From: FEN-1297 sp046706945
GTDB lineage: Bacteria; Bacteroidota; Ignavibacteria; Ignavibacteriales; Ignavibacteriaceae
Direction of reading: 5' to 3'
Length of the DNA stretch: 17,766 nucleotides
NCBI GenBank assembly: GCA_046706945.1
Contig: JBJKOY010000173.1
Span: 1-17,766 of the forward strand
Below the pieces are notes generated by a model. It did no database searches, was not told the origin of the DNA, and saw only the letters and a list, made by a program, of their open reading frames with translations. Positions 1-8,261 of this stretch are shown here, in pieces (within the stretch, counting starts at the first letter, position 1; each line of letters begins with the position of its first letter). The position numbers were made by a program, and so were the translations under genes.

Positions 1-2517
1 CCTACAAAGAGCAGCTATGCCGTTTATTATTCAACCAAGGGATTGGCGAAATTTGTAGGAACAACCAACGGCACGGATACGACCACAGTCGATACCCTTT
101 ATGCCACCGGCGGAGCTTTAACCAGAGTGGTTTCTTCAAGTACGACTAGCGGTATCGATACAGTTAAAACATGGCTCGGGGTTACCCCGTCGGTTTCTAA
201 AGCAACCCCGGTTTGGATTACTCCGGCAACATATGCAAAACTTGTTATTATGCCTCACAAAGATACAACAGCTATAGCCGGACAAAGCACAACTTTAACG
301 GTTGTAAAAGAAGATGCTTACGGCAACCATATCGATTGGGGATTATCGGGAGGTGAAGCTCGCGGAAATACTCCTCATTATAATGCACCTACTGCACTTA
401 TGATATCTAATGATTCTGCTGCCACAACTGTAGATACCGTTAAAACGGGTCATAACCGCGGCGGTGTAGTTGATATGAGCAAATCAAAAGTTACCGGCAA
501 AGCCGGTGTTGCAAGCGTAGGCGGTACACTTAATTTCACGGTTCCGTTTACGGCTTATGCCGCAAGTGCCGATACTCAGAAAGTTTATGCTAGTCTTTAT
601 GCCAGTAAAGATACGGCTACTATCTATTCGATGTCCACAGGCGCATTGCATTCATTTATGGCTGCAATAGCCGCTGCAGATTCCGTACATTTTGCGGGCG
701 ACAGCGTTAAAGTTACATTTACGGCTATGGACTCCGCCGGACACAGGATTTATACCTATGTAAACAGCGGCCAGACTTTAACCGTTAACCATACCAACGT
801 TACGCCTATGACAAGCAAGGATACTACTTTCTACTTCTCTTATATCAATAATCACGGAAAGTATGTTAAATCCACAGGCGCTGATGTTATGGATACGGTA
901 TTCAATCAGGGCCAGGCGGTATTTTATCTGCATAAATTCCATGTCGACAGTACAAACACCGTTTCCATAGCGGGCGGCGGTTTCTCTGCTACGGCATCTC
1001 AATCAATTAAATATAAACCATTGGCTGTTGATGCAAGCCTCGGAAAATGGATGGTTACGGTCCCGAATCCGGTACCTTCAACAGGCTCATTCAACTTTAT
1101 GGTTACTCCTCGCGACAAGTATTATAATGTCAATACGACTCAGAGTGTAATTTCTATCGTTGCATCCAACCAAACAAGCGGATTCAACGTCGGATCTAAT
1201 CCGAAAGTAATTACCGGACCTACTTCATTTACAGGTACTCTTACCAATGCAAGCGGCACACTGATAATATACGTATTCAATTATAACAGTTCAGGTATAT
1301 ACGGTCAGAGTGCCCCGTCGACAATCTCCACTATAGCAGCTTTCACGGTTTCCGGCACAGTAACTTACGGTGACGGAAATATGGGGGTTAAGAACGTAGT
1401 TGTTACCTTGAACCCGGGCGGTATGGCAGATACTACGGATGCAACAGGTGCTTACTCCTTTGCAAACGTTACTAACGGAAGCTATACCGTTTCTGCTGCT
1501 ACAAACAATACGTTCCTCGGCGCGGATGCTACCGATGCATTCCTTGCCTCCAAATTCTATAACGGCACAACAAAGCTGAGCGCCATTCAACAATTGGCGG
1601 CAGACGTTAACGCGAACGGCGCAGTTAACAACACCGATGCTTTGTTAATCGTTAGAAGATTTGTTGATCTTGACAGTTCTTTTGCTGCCGGAAACTGGGT
1701 GTTCACCTCGCCCAAAGTGACTGTTTCCGGTTCGTCTGTTACCGCAGATATCCAGGGCCTTGTTACCGGCGATGTAAACGAATCCGATTCCACAAAACTC
1801 GGTACTTTACCGAAAGCCGGTCAATCTACCATCGATTTGGCTGAGGACGGTGTTATCAATACTAACGGTAAGGATGCATTTGTTATCCCCGTTAAAGTTT
1901 CCGGAGACGTAAGTCTTAGCGCGTTAAGCTTAAGGTTTACCTATCCTCAGGAATTAGCAACGTTCGAAGGCGTCTCTTCCAGAGCTTCCGTTGTCTCAAA
2001 CGGCGCAAACGGAAAAGTTGCCGTAGCTTGGGCCGATTTCTCGGGCGGCAAACAATTATTAAATTTGAAGGACGGCGAAACTATAGTTTCCTTGAAATTT
2101 AAACCCACCGCGAACTTTAAGTCAGATTCCAAATTCGAAATCCAGTTAGAGGGAAGTAACAGTGAATTGGCTGACGCAAATGGTAATGTTTTGAGCAATT
2201 CCAAATTGAACGCGGCTATGGCCGAAGTTAATATACCGAAGGAATTCGCCTTAAGACAAAATTATCCTAACCCGTTCAATCCTTCTACAATTATTGAATA
2301 TGACCTGCCTGTTCAGGGTAACGTAAGCTTGGTTATATACAATATATTGGGTCAACAAGTATCTACTTTGGTCAACCAAATGCAGGATGCAGGTACTTAT
2401 AAGTTTAACTTTAATGCCAGCAATTTAGCAAGCGGTATGTACATATACAGATTGTCCGTAGAAGGCACTAACGGTAAATCGTTCACAAAAATTCATAAGA
2501 TGATGCTTTTGAAATAA
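1..2517 (+). CDS. T9SS-exported dockerin/cohesin-like surface protein (5' partial)
   Basis: The reading frame is open from base 1, so the N-terminus lies outside the window. A TTG at 43 is only an internal codon. About 838 residues are visible. The first ~440 are Thr/Ser/Asn-rich beta-type sequence with an invasin/Ig-like patch (AGQSTTLTVVKEDAYGN, nt ~277-325). Then come a carboxypeptidase-regulatory-like fold (SGTVTYGDG...GAYSFANV...GSYTV, nt ~1345-1500), a dockerin-like pair (ATDAFLASKFYNG, then ADVNANGAVNNTDALLIVRR, nt ~1520-1660, followed by TGDVNESD), a cohesin-like beta domain (nt ~1825-2215) and a type A T9SS sorting domain (RQNYPNPFNPST to KMMLLK, nt ~2245-2514). The protein is expected to be exported across the outer membrane by T9SS and retained on or released from the cell surface. 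Its substrate or ligand is not recognisable. The gene just downstream encodes tandem cohesin-like domains, which suggests a binding partner. Family assignments are by motif recognition only; the C-terminal sorting domain is the surest call. Confidence 0.85.
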   Translation, partial: PTKSSYAVYYSTKGLAKFVGTTNGTDTTTVDTLYATGGALTRVVSSSTTSGIDTVKTWLGVTPSVSKATPVWITPATYAKLVIMPHKDTTAIAGQSTTLTVVKEDAYGNHIDWGLSGGEARGNTPHYNAPTALMISNDSAATTVDTVKTGHNRGGVVDMSKSKVTGKAGVASVGGTLNFTVPFTAYAASADTQKVYASLYASKDTATIYSMSTGALHSFMAAIAAADSVHFAGDSVKVTFTAMDSAGHRIYTYVNSGQTLTVNHTNVTPMTSKDTTFYFSYINNHGKYVKSTGADVMDTVFNQGQAVFYLHKFHVDSTNTVSIAGGGFSATASQSIKYKPLAVDASLGKWMVTVPNPVPSTGSFNFMVTPRDKYYNVNTTQSVISIVASNQTSGFNVGSNPKVITGPTSFTGTLTNASGTLIIYVFNYNSSGIYGQSAPSTISTIAAFTVSGTVTYGDGNMGVKNVVVTLNPGGMADTTDATGAYSFANVTNGSYTVSAATNNTFLGADATDAFLASKFYNGTTKLSAIQQLAADVNANGAVNNTDALLIVRRFVDLDSSFAAGNWVFTSPKVTVSGSSVTADIQGLVTGDVNESDSTKLGTLPKAGQSTIDLAEDGVINTNGKDAFVIPVKVSGDVSLSALSLRFTYPQELATFEGVSSRASVVSNGANGKVAVAWADFSGGKQLLNLKDGETIVSLKFKPTANFKSDSKFEIQLEGSNSELADANGNVLSNSKLNAAMAEVNIPKEFALRQNYPNPFNPSTIIEYDLPVQGNVSLVIYNILGQQVSTLVNQMQDAGTYKFNFNASNLASGMYIYRLSVEGTNGKSFTKIHKMMLLK

Positions 2518-2542
2518 GGTATGCTTAACTATTAAGACTGAC

Positions 2543-2572
2543 GGGCTTACAATTATACTTAATTGTAAGCCC
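2543..2572 (+). terminator. Perfect 13-bp hairpin between the two T9SS genes
   Basis: Arms GGGCTTACAATTA (2543-2555) and TAATTGTAAGCCC (2560-2572) are perfect inverted complements around the 4-base loop TACT, starting 25 bases after the upstream stop codon. No U-tract follows on the + strand (CTACTGTATAATTT). It may therefore be a weak terminator, an attenuator, or an mRNA-stability or processing hairpin that sets different levels for the two genes. Confidence 0.6.
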
Positions 2573-2609
2573 CTACTGTATAATTTACAATAATGTGAAA
2601 AGGATACTT

Positions 2610-4535
2610 ATGAAGAAATTAAAATTTATACTAGGAATAATTTTACTGTGTGCCACTGTTGCCTTTTCTCAAAGTTCTTCACTGACTATAGCGACCTTAC
2701 CAACAGCAAATGATACGGTTGATGTTTCTATAAATGCAGCGAATTTGAGTAATATCGGCGCGATATCGTTAAAGATATCTTACGATGCTACAGTTCTGCA
2801 GTATTTGGGAGTTGAGCATTCGACCGTTGCATTTACAAGTAATGCAACAAACGGTGTCGTATCTCTGGGCTGGTTTGATGCTTCAAACCCACCGGCTCCC
2901 TTGAATGTTAGCGCCGGTAAACTTGTAGATTTAAAATTTGCTGTGAAGAGTACTGTAGCGAGTTCGTTGGATTTTGTTACAAATGATTGCAGTATTGCGG
3001 ATGAAAACGGCAATACCGTTGCATTACAGTTGAATAACGGCGGCGTAAATTCAACTCCAAGCGGAAGCATTACAATTGCCTCCGTAAATGCACCAGTGGG
3101 GGATACAGTAAGTGTACCATTAACTGCAATGGGGCTGAGCAATATAGGTGCAATTTCGTTAAAGATATCCTACAACGCTTCAAACCTGAGCTTTGTGGAT
3201 ATTAAGAATGCGGCCGTTGCTTTTACTTCTAATGCGGCTAATGGCGTTATTTCGCTGGGATGGTTCGACGCTACTGCAACCACTCCCATGAAAATAGACT
3301 CCGGAAAATTGGTTGATCTGAGGTTTGTTGTAAACAGCAGTACGGCCGACAACCTGAGTTTTTTAACGGATCAAAGCGAACTTAGCGACGAAAACGGTAA
3401 AGTGGTTACTGTTCAATTTGGTAACGGAGTAGTAAATTCAGGCACCGTTTCGAATACTTATATTCAAATAGAAAAAGTAATTGCAGCTCCAGGAAAAGAT
3501 GCTAAAGTCGGTGTTAAAGTGCTGAGCTTTAGCAATGTTGGGGCAATATCACTAAAGATAAGCTATAATTCCACCGCATTGACATTCGACAGTCTTAGCG
3601 GCGCTCCTTCGGGTGTTTCATTTACAAGTAATGCTGCGGGAGGAGTAATTTCTATAGGTTGGTTTGATCAGACCGGTAAGTCACCTATATCTTTAGATAG
3701 TACAAATTTGTTTTCATTGAACTTTACTTACAATGGCGGTCAAGGTAGTTTAAATTTCAACAAACCGCAATGCGATATAAGCGATAATCTGGGTAATTCT
3801 ATTCGGGGTATCAATTATGTTGACGGAAGCGTCCTTCCACAGAGCGGGACGGCTCCTACGTTTGAAATAAATTCTATTGAGGCCAGCCCTGGTAAATCGG
3901 TTATGGTACCTGTAATTGGTAAAAAATTGCAGCATATAGGTGCAATATCGCTGAAAATAAACTACGATCCTTCGGTTCTTACATTCCAAAGATCATCAAA
4001 TGCAGTTGTTACGGGAATGACCACGAATGCAAGCGGAGGTGTTGTATCGATAAGCTGGTTTGACCAAACAGGTATTCATCCGTTGAATATCGACAGTGCC
4101 AGTATTATAGTTTTGAATTTTAACTTTGTTCAAGATTCAACTGCGTTAACTTTTCTCGGCGATAAATCCGAAATAGCCGACTCGCTCGGACAGGTGCTTC
4201 AAACTGTCGTCTATTTAAACGGAAAAGTAAATGCAACGGTAACGGGTATTCAAAAAGTAAATGGCTTGCCTACAAAATATAACTTAAATCAGAATTATCC
4301 GAATCCTTTCAATCCATCTACGGCGATCGATTTCAGCATTCCAAAGGAATCGCAGGTAGTTCTTAAGATATATAATGTCATAGGCCAGGAAGTTAGTACT
4401 TTGGTAAACGGTGAGTTGCATGCAGGAAATTATTCATTTAATTTCAATGCCATAAACTTGCCTTCCGGAATATATCTTTACAGATTAAATGCCGGAGCTT
4501 ACAGCGCTACTAAGAAAATGATATTATTAAAGTAA
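2610..4535 (+). CDS. Scaffoldin-like protein: four tandem cohesin-like domains plus T9SS sorting domain
   Basis: 641 residues from the ATG at 2610. This start is preferred because AAAGGA lies 6 bases upstream and the product begins with a clean signal peptide (MKKLKFILGIILLCATVAFS, cleavage near Ser20/Gln21). A GTG at 2595 in the same frame would only add five residues. Four homologous beta domains follow at about residues 23-147, 152-276, 284-407 and 417-540. Each has the core GAISLKI(S/N)Y (residues 50, 180, 311, 444), a TSNA.G.(V/I)S(L/I)(G/S)WFD strand and an acidic D.(N/L)G.V segment. This pattern fits the cohesin fold (dockerin-binding modules of cellulosome scaffoldins). Residues ~558-641 form a T9SS type A sorting domain (NQNYPNPFNPST, GIYLYRLNAG, KKMILLK). 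No catalytic domain is present, so a structural or scaffold role at the cell surface is inferred. The preceding gene carries a dockerin-like domain, the natural cohesin partner. No cellulase or other hydrolase is visible here, so the cargo is unknown. Confidence 0.85.
   Translation: MKKLKFILGIILLCATVAFSQSSSLTIATLPTANDTVDVSINAANLSNIGAISLKISYDATVLQYLGVEHSTVAFTSNATNGVVSLGWFDASNPPAPLNVSAGKLVDLKFAVKSTVASSLDFVTNDCSIADENGNTVALQLNNGGVNSTPSGSITIASVNAPVGDTVSVPLTAMGLSNIGAISLKISYNASNLSFVDIKNAAVAFTSNAANGVISLGWFDATATTPMKIDSGKLVDLRFVVNSSTADNLSFLTDQSELSDENGKVVTVQFGNGVVNSGTVSNTYIQIEKVIAAPGKDAKVGVKVLSFSNVGAISLKISYNSTALTFDSLSGAPSGVSFTSNAAGGVISIGWFDQTGKSPISLDSTNLFSLNFTYNGGQGSLNFNKPQCDISDNLGNSIRGINYVDGSVLPQSGTAPTFEINSIEASPGKSVMVPVIGKKLQHIGAISLKINYDPSVLTFQRSSNAVVTGMTTNASGGVVSISWFDQTGIHPLNIDSASIIVLNFNFVQDSTALTFLGDKSEIADSLGQVLQTVVYLNGKVNATVTGIQKVNGLPTKYNLNQNYPNPFNPSTAIDFSIPKESQVVLKIYNVIGQEVSTLVNGELHAGNYSFNFNAINLPSGIYLYRLNAGAYSATKKMILLK
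2676..4229 (+). repeat. Four tandem cohesin-like coding repeats, period ~390 bp
   Basis: The repeat unit is about 390-400 bp, judged from the spacing of the encoded GAISLKI(S/N)Y core (130, 131 and 133 residues apart). Units run roughly 2676-3050, 3063-3437, 3459-3830 and 3858-4229. Units 1 and 2 look closest to each other (both keep TSNA.NGV(V/I)SLGWFDA and GKLVDL(K/R)F). Units 3 and 4 share WFDQTG. This suggests successive duplication. The repeats are protein-level, not a DNA-level array. Confidence 0.8.
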
Positions 4536-4580
4536 TATCATGACGGTATCTAGAACAGGTAACTTTGGTTAATATTGTGG

Positions 4581-4621
4581 AATAAGGCGGGGAACTAAAA
4601 ACCCGTCTTATTCGGCTTTTT
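4581..4621 (+). terminator. Rho-independent terminator after the scaffoldin-like gene
   Basis: An 11-bp stem pairs AATAAGGCGGG (4581-4591) with CCCGTCTTATT (4602-4612), with one G-U wobble. The loop is 10 bases, and CGGCTTTTT follows (4613-4621). It lies 45 bases past the stop codon on the same strand. The rest of 4536-4709 is AT-rich and presumably holds the promoter of the next gene, but no convincing promoter motif stands out. Confidence 0.8.
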
Positions 4622-4709
4622 AAAATTGCAAATTATTTCTCCCGACAAATATACTTTCCCCTAATAATCTATTATTTTTCCGTACTTAATTTAACAATAA
4701 TAAAAATTT

Positions 4710-5600
4710 ATGGCTTTGCTGGGTGAATTATTCGCGCTGCTTACCTCGGTATGCTGGTCAATCTCATCATTTGCTTTTAACTCGGCAGTGAACAGGGTGA
4801 GTTCCGTTCAGATAAATACCGACCGGATGATTCTTGCTCTCGTAATGCTCTTCGTAACTATCTCCGCCGCGGGAATCAAAATCGAATTAACTTCTTCCCA
4901 ATTATTTTTTTTATTTTTAAGCGGGGCAGTCGGACTCGTATTCGGGGATTCCTTTCTTTTCAAAGCTTATAAACATATCGGCGCGAGAATTAGTATGCTG
5001 CTGATGGCCCTTGCGCCCGTAATGAGCGCCGTCTTAGCTTATTATTTCCTGAACGAGGTACTGACTGTTTGGGGGATCGTCGGGATGATAATAACGCTTT
5101 CCGGGATCGCACTGGTCATTCTCGAGAAAAATGAAATCCCGGAATCTAAATATAAAATAAGCAAAGCCGGGATATTGTACGCATTAATGGGAGCGCTGGG
5201 GCAGGCGGTCGGACTGATACTTGCAAAAGTTGCTTTTAACGAAGGAAGCATTAACGGATTTCTGGCGACTTTTATTAGACTGTCTTCGGCGGTTTTAATA
5301 CTGCTTCCGCTGGCCGCAGCGGCACGGAAATATAAAAATCCCGTAAAGATTTTCCGGAACGACGTTAGAGCACTCGGCGCTATTTTAATAGGAACGACTT
5401 TGGGACCTTACCTCGGCATCACATTCAGCCTATTGGCAGTAGCCAACGCCAAAGTCGGCATCGCCTCGACGTTGATGTCACTGATGCCCATCCTAATGCT
5501 GCCCATCGCAAAATATGTGTTTAAAGAACATATAAACTGGAGGGCGGTAACGGGAGCCGTCATGGCGGTGGCCGGTGTGGCTATTTTGTTTTTAAAATAA
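4710..5600 (+). CDS. EamA/DMT-family membrane transporter
   Basis: 296 residues with about ten hydrophobic helices arranged as two EamA repeats (residues ~3-137 and ~152-295). This is the usual length and topology of drug/metabolite transporter superfamily permeases of the inner membrane. Helix-end signatures include VFGDSFLFKAYKHIGARIS in the first half and GTTLGPYLGITFSLLAVANA in the second. Both are followed by the LAPVMSA / LMSLMPILMLP segment and an E-containing loop (NEVLTVWG, KEHINWRAVTG) typical of the family. The substrate cannot be deduced; amino acids, nucleotides or other metabolites are all known for relatives. The ATG at 4710 has no Shine-Dalgarno sequence, only an AT-rich leader, which is common in this phylum. 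The gene stops 2 bases before the stop of the convergent macro-domain gene, leaving no room for a separate terminator. Confidence 0.85.
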   Translation: MALLGELFALLTSVCWSISSFAFNSAVNRVSSVQINTDRMILALVMLFVTISAAGIKIELTSSQLFFLFLSGAVGLVFGDSFLFKAYKHIGARISMLLMALAPVMSAVLAYYFLNEVLTVWGIVGMIITLSGIALVILEKNEIPESKYKISKAGILYALMGALGQAVGLILAKVAFNEGSINGFLATFIRLSSAVLILLPLAAAARKYKNPVKIFRNDVRALGAILIGTTLGPYLGITFSLLAVANAKVGIASTLMSLMPILMLPIAKYVFKEHINWRAVTGAVMAVAGVAILFLK

Positions 5601-5602
5601 AA

Positions 5603-6118
5603 TTATCCGCAGAGGCGTCCGTATATATTAAAAGTCGACTGGTCAAAACAGACAAATATAACCTTGTCGATAGTATTATTCTTTTCTAAAAATTCTTTTG
5701 CTGTCGTTACGGCAATTTGAGCGGCCTTATCTGAAGGAAATCCGTATACACCCGTACTAATCGCCGGGAAGGCTATTGTTTTTATGCCGTTTTCTTCCGC
5801 AAGCCTGAGAGAATTGCTATAACAATCCGCAAGAAGCTTGTCTTCGCCTCCGGCTCCGCCGTGCCATACCGGGCCGACAGTGTGAATTATATATTTAGCC
5901 GGTAATTTAAATCCCGGGGTTATTTTTGCCTGTCCGGTCGGACATCCGTTTAATTTTCTGCAATATTCCAGAAGTCCGGGTCCCGCCGCGCGGTGAATGG
6001 CTCCGTCGACTCCCCCTCCTCCCAATAAAGAAGAATTAGCGGCATTTACAATCCCATCAACGGCTAATTTTGTAATATCTCCTTTATAGATTTCCAATCG
6101 TTCGTTATTTACTTTCAT
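5603..6118 (-). CDS. Macro-domain protein, probable O-acetyl-ADP-ribose deacetylase (YmdB-like)
   Basis: 171 residues, essentially a single macro domain of the MacroD/YmdB type. In order it shows the adenine-binding GDIT (residues 13-16), NAAN (25-28), the glycine-rich catalytic loop GGGGVDGAIH (33-42), HTVGPVWHGG (79-88) and the phosphate-binding ISTGVYGFP (120-128). The Asn28 and Asp38 positions used by MacroD-type enzymes are kept, so hydrolysis of O-acetyl-ADP-ribose or removal of mono-ADP-ribose from proteins is expected in the cytoplasm. The ATG at 6118 has a GAGGG ribosome site about 7-8 bases upstream. The gene is separated from the respiratory operon by that operon's terminator (6195-6226), so it is probably transcribed from its own promoter within 6119-6194. 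It has no evident functional link to either neighbour. Confidence 0.9.
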   Translation of the reverse strand: MKVNNERLEIYKGDITKLAVDGIVNAANSSLLGGGGVDGAIHRAAGPGLLEYCRKLNGCPTGQAKITPGFKLPAKYIIHTVGPVWHGGAGGEDKLLADCYSNSLRLAEENGIKTIAFPAISTGVYGFPSDKAAQIAVTTAKEFLEKNNTIDKVIFVCFDQSTFNIYGRLCG

Positions 6119-6194
6119 AATATTTCCCTCATATAAAACTGTTTTATGGCAATACTGTCGCCGTGTACTAAATTATATAATGTATTTAAAATTG

Positions 6195-6226
6195 TAAATA
6201 AAAAAAGCCGTCCTACGCGGACGGCT
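6195..6226 (-). terminator. Rho-independent terminator of the respiratory/regulatory operon
   Basis: Read on the - strand, an 8-bp stem (AGCCGTCC / GGACGGCT, 6226-6219 with 6213-6206) with a 5-base loop is followed by six T's and then TATTT (6206-6195). It lies 24 bases past the stop codon of the last gene of the - strand operon. It also insulates the downstream macro-domain gene. Confidence 0.9.
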
Positions 6227-6249
6227 AAATCGAAAATGACAACCGACAA

Positions 6250-7389
6250 TTATTTTTTAAAGAAAGCTTCCGACATTTTTTCCCATTCGGCATCGCCGTA
6301 TTTTTCAAATTCACCTACGTATAACAGCTCATCTTTATTTTCCCCGGCGGTTTTTCTCGCCTGCATAAAGCGGTCCAGTTCGTCCTGGTAATAAGTTACG
6401 GCTCCTTTCCCGATATAAAGATTCTTAACTTCCTCGTCTATGTTATCCGAATCGACTATGCATATCCAGTTGGTATCGTAGGGATTTATATCCAGTGCCT
6501 CCAGGTTGTTTGTAAGCAGCGTGTTTGTTCTTGTTATCTTTCCGCTGACGGGCGCGTTGAATGCGATCGATTTACTTCCCTGTTTAACCGTAAATAAAGG
6601 TTGACCGGCTTTAATATCCATGCCTAAGTTGGGCAGCTCCAGGGAATCGATTTTACCGATCAACTTTTTAGCGAAATCGTCTATGCCTATTTTAACGGAA
6701 CCTTCCTGTTCCAGACATGCCCAGCAGTGGCCCGTTGAAATAAAGACGCCGCCGGGAATTGCAAATTCGTACGACATAAAGTGTTTTGAATCGGGCAGCC
6801 GCGTAATATGAACCTGCGGTTTAAGCTGTTTTTGAATTCTGTCCTGTCTCTTGATAAGTATTTTTTTAACAAAATCAAGAAGTTCGTCCTCGGTAAAAGG
6901 TTTCTGAACGTAGTCCATAGCTCCGAATTTCATGCATTCCACCGCGGTTTCTACCGTAGCATATCCGGTAATAATGACAACGTCGATATCCGGTCTTAAA
7001 TGCTTAACCGATTTTGTTACTTCCACACCGTCCATTTCGGGCATTTTAAGATCGGTAAAAACGAAGTCATAATGATGAGATTGAATTAACCCCAGCGCTT
7101 CCTTGCCTCTTTCAACGGTATCGACGCAATATCCGTCCAGCACCAGGATTTTCCTGAAGCTGTCCAGAATTACCGCTTCGTCGTCCACGCAAAGGATTCT
7201 GGCTTTAGGGTCTTCAACTTCCACCCGTTTCAGAGATTTTGCTTCTCTGGTGAAATCAAGATTAAGGCTTACGGTCAATGCCGCTTCCCTGTCCTTTCTT
7301 AGTTTCTGTTCGCGGATTTTTTTACCGAAATATCTAATGGAAATATCCGCTATTATGAATAATATTACTGCTAATATAAGTAGTGGCAT
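6250..7389 (-). CDS. Membrane-anchored response regulator with GcvH-like output domain
   Basis: 379 residues. Residues ~2-19 form a hydrophobic helix (LLILAVILFIIADISI) followed by a basic stretch (KKIREQKLRKDR), so the protein is probably held on the inner face of the cytoplasmic membrane. Residues ~63-182 are a receiver domain: acidic pair D69/D70, phosphoacceptor D113 in FTDLKMP, T141 in TGYA and K163 in KPFT. Residues ~205-315 match the GcvH (lipoyl carrier) fold: HCWAC, VKIGIDDFAKKLIGKI, APVSGKI and INPYDTNWICIV. GcvH lysine lies eight residues before the P of PVSG; here that position is S272, with K273 one residue off, so lipoylation is doubtful. No DNA-binding or enzymatic output domain is present. 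Strong Shine-Dalgarno GAAGGAG upstream of the ATG. It is last in the operon, 53 bases after the preceding regulator. A cytoplasmic membrane signalling or scaffolding role linked to the upstream kinase is inferred. Confidence 0.85.
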   Translation of the reverse strand: MPLLILAVILFIIADISIRYFGKKIREQKLRKDREAALTVSLNLDFTREAKSLKRVEVEDPKARILCVDDEAVILDSFRKILVLDGYCVDTVERGKEALGLIQSHHYDFVFTDLKMPEMDGVEVTKSVKHLRPDIDVVIITGYATVETAVECMKFGAMDYVQKPFTEDELLDFVKKILIKRQDRIQKQLKPQVHITRLPDSKHFMSYEFAIPGGVFISTGHCWACLEQEGSVKIGIDDFAKKLIGKIDSLELPNLGMDIKAGQPLFTVKQGSKSIAFNAPVSGKITRTNTLLTNNLEALDINPYDTNWICIVDSDNIDEEVKNLYIGKGAVTYYQDELDRFMQARKTAGENKDELLYVGEFEKYGDAEWEKMSEAFFKK

Positions 7390-7442
7390 TTTATTTCTCC
7401 TTCAGAATAATTTTTATACAGTATTAACTGTTGTCTCCTTTG

Positions 7443-8249
7443 TCAAAATCTGTCGGAACTGCAGTGTATTAATTGTTTTAGCTCGTACTCGATGTCGCTC
7501 GGGATAATCCTGTAAAGCCATCCTTCGAAATACGGATCCTTTTCTATGATGCTTATCTCATTCAATAATTTTTCGTTCCTCTCAAGAATTCTTCCGCTCA
7601 CCGGAGATAATATCGTATGAATAATCTCCTTTTTGGACTTTATCTGCGCGCATGCATTGCCCTGAATGACCTCTTCGTCTTTCGCGTGCAGTTCAATTTC
7701 GTCAGGAGCAGCTATCGTTCTTAAAAATAAATCCGTAATTCCGATTAACACGGAGCCCGACTGGTCCTGGAACGCCCAGCTCGAATATCCCAATCTTGAA
7801 TATTTAGCCGGACAGGGAACGTATACAATAGAGGAATCGTCGCTGCTCATCCCTGCTGGTTTGATCCTTTTCAGAATATCCGAGTACCTTATACCCCGAA
7901 TAACGGAGCTTAAAAGCTCATCCGAAGTAAACGGCTTGGGCACAAAATCGATTGCGCCGCCGTACAGCGATTTAACGGCATTTTCAACTGTAGAAAACCC
8001 CGTTGTCATGATTAGGGGAGACTCGATGTTTCTTTTAATAACTTCGTCAAGCAATTGAAACCCGTCTATCTCCGGCATCATAATATCGCATAGTATAATT
8101 TTGTAATCCCCGCTCTCCAATTTTTTCAACGCTCCGGGAGCATCTACCGCCGAATCGACTTTATAACCTTCGGCGGAGCAGATTTTAACAACCGCGTCTA
8201 CAACAACCTGTTCGTCGTCTATTACAAGTATGTCGAATTGTTTGCTCAT
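7443..8249 (-). CDS. Soluble response regulator with GcvH-like output domain
   Basis: 268 residues from the ATG at 8249. A TTG at 8255 would add two residues; neither has a clear Shine-Dalgarno sequence. The N-terminal receiver domain has IDDE, the phosphoacceptor in LCDIMMPEIDG, TTGFSTV and KPFT, so it should be phosphorylated. A linker leads to a GcvH-like domain (YSSWAFQDQSGSVLIGITD, LSPVSGRI, KDPYFEGWLYRI). The residue aligned with the lipoyl lysine is Glu, with lysines one and two residues earlier. There is no DNA-binding domain. The start lies about 12 bases after the stop of the diheme histidine kinase gene, its most likely partner. It is a paralogue in architecture of the next gene but lacks the membrane helix and has a more diverged GcvH part. 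Confidence 0.85.
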   Translation of the reverse strand: MSKQFDILVIDDEQVVVDAVVKICSAEGYKVDSAVDAPGALKKLESGDYKIILCDIMMPEIDGFQLLDEVIKRNIESPLIMTTGFSTVENAVKSLYGGAIDFVPKPFTSDELLSSVIRGIRYSDILKRIKPAGMSSDDSSIVYVPCPAKYSRLGYSSWAFQDQSGSVLIGITDLFLRTIAAPDEIELHAKDEEVIQGNACAQIKSKKEIIHTILSPVSGRILERNEKLLNEISIIEKDPYFEGWLYRIIPSDIEYELKQLIHCSSDRF

Positions 8250-8261
8250 ATTCAAATAAAT

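Noticed and set aside
43..45. TTG as the start codon of the first gene
   Set aside because: The frame continues without a stop to base 1, and there is no signal peptide or ribosome site at 43; the gene is truncated by the window edge.
1291..2204. Several open frames of 60-100 codons on the strand opposite the first T9SS gene
   Set aside because: They lie wholly within a gene with clear domains on the other strand and have no recognisable motifs; the same applies to antisense frames in the cohesin, kinase and cytochrome genes.
2676..4229. Tandem repeats as a possible CRISPR or satellite array
   Set aside because: The period is ~390 bp, the units are diverged at DNA level but kept at protein level, and the frame is open throughout; they are protein domain duplications.
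6146..6391. Possible small + strand gene (81 codons) before the terminator region
   Set aside because: It overlaps the terminator hairpin and the 3' end of the GcvH-like regulator, has low-complexity sequence and no ribosome site.
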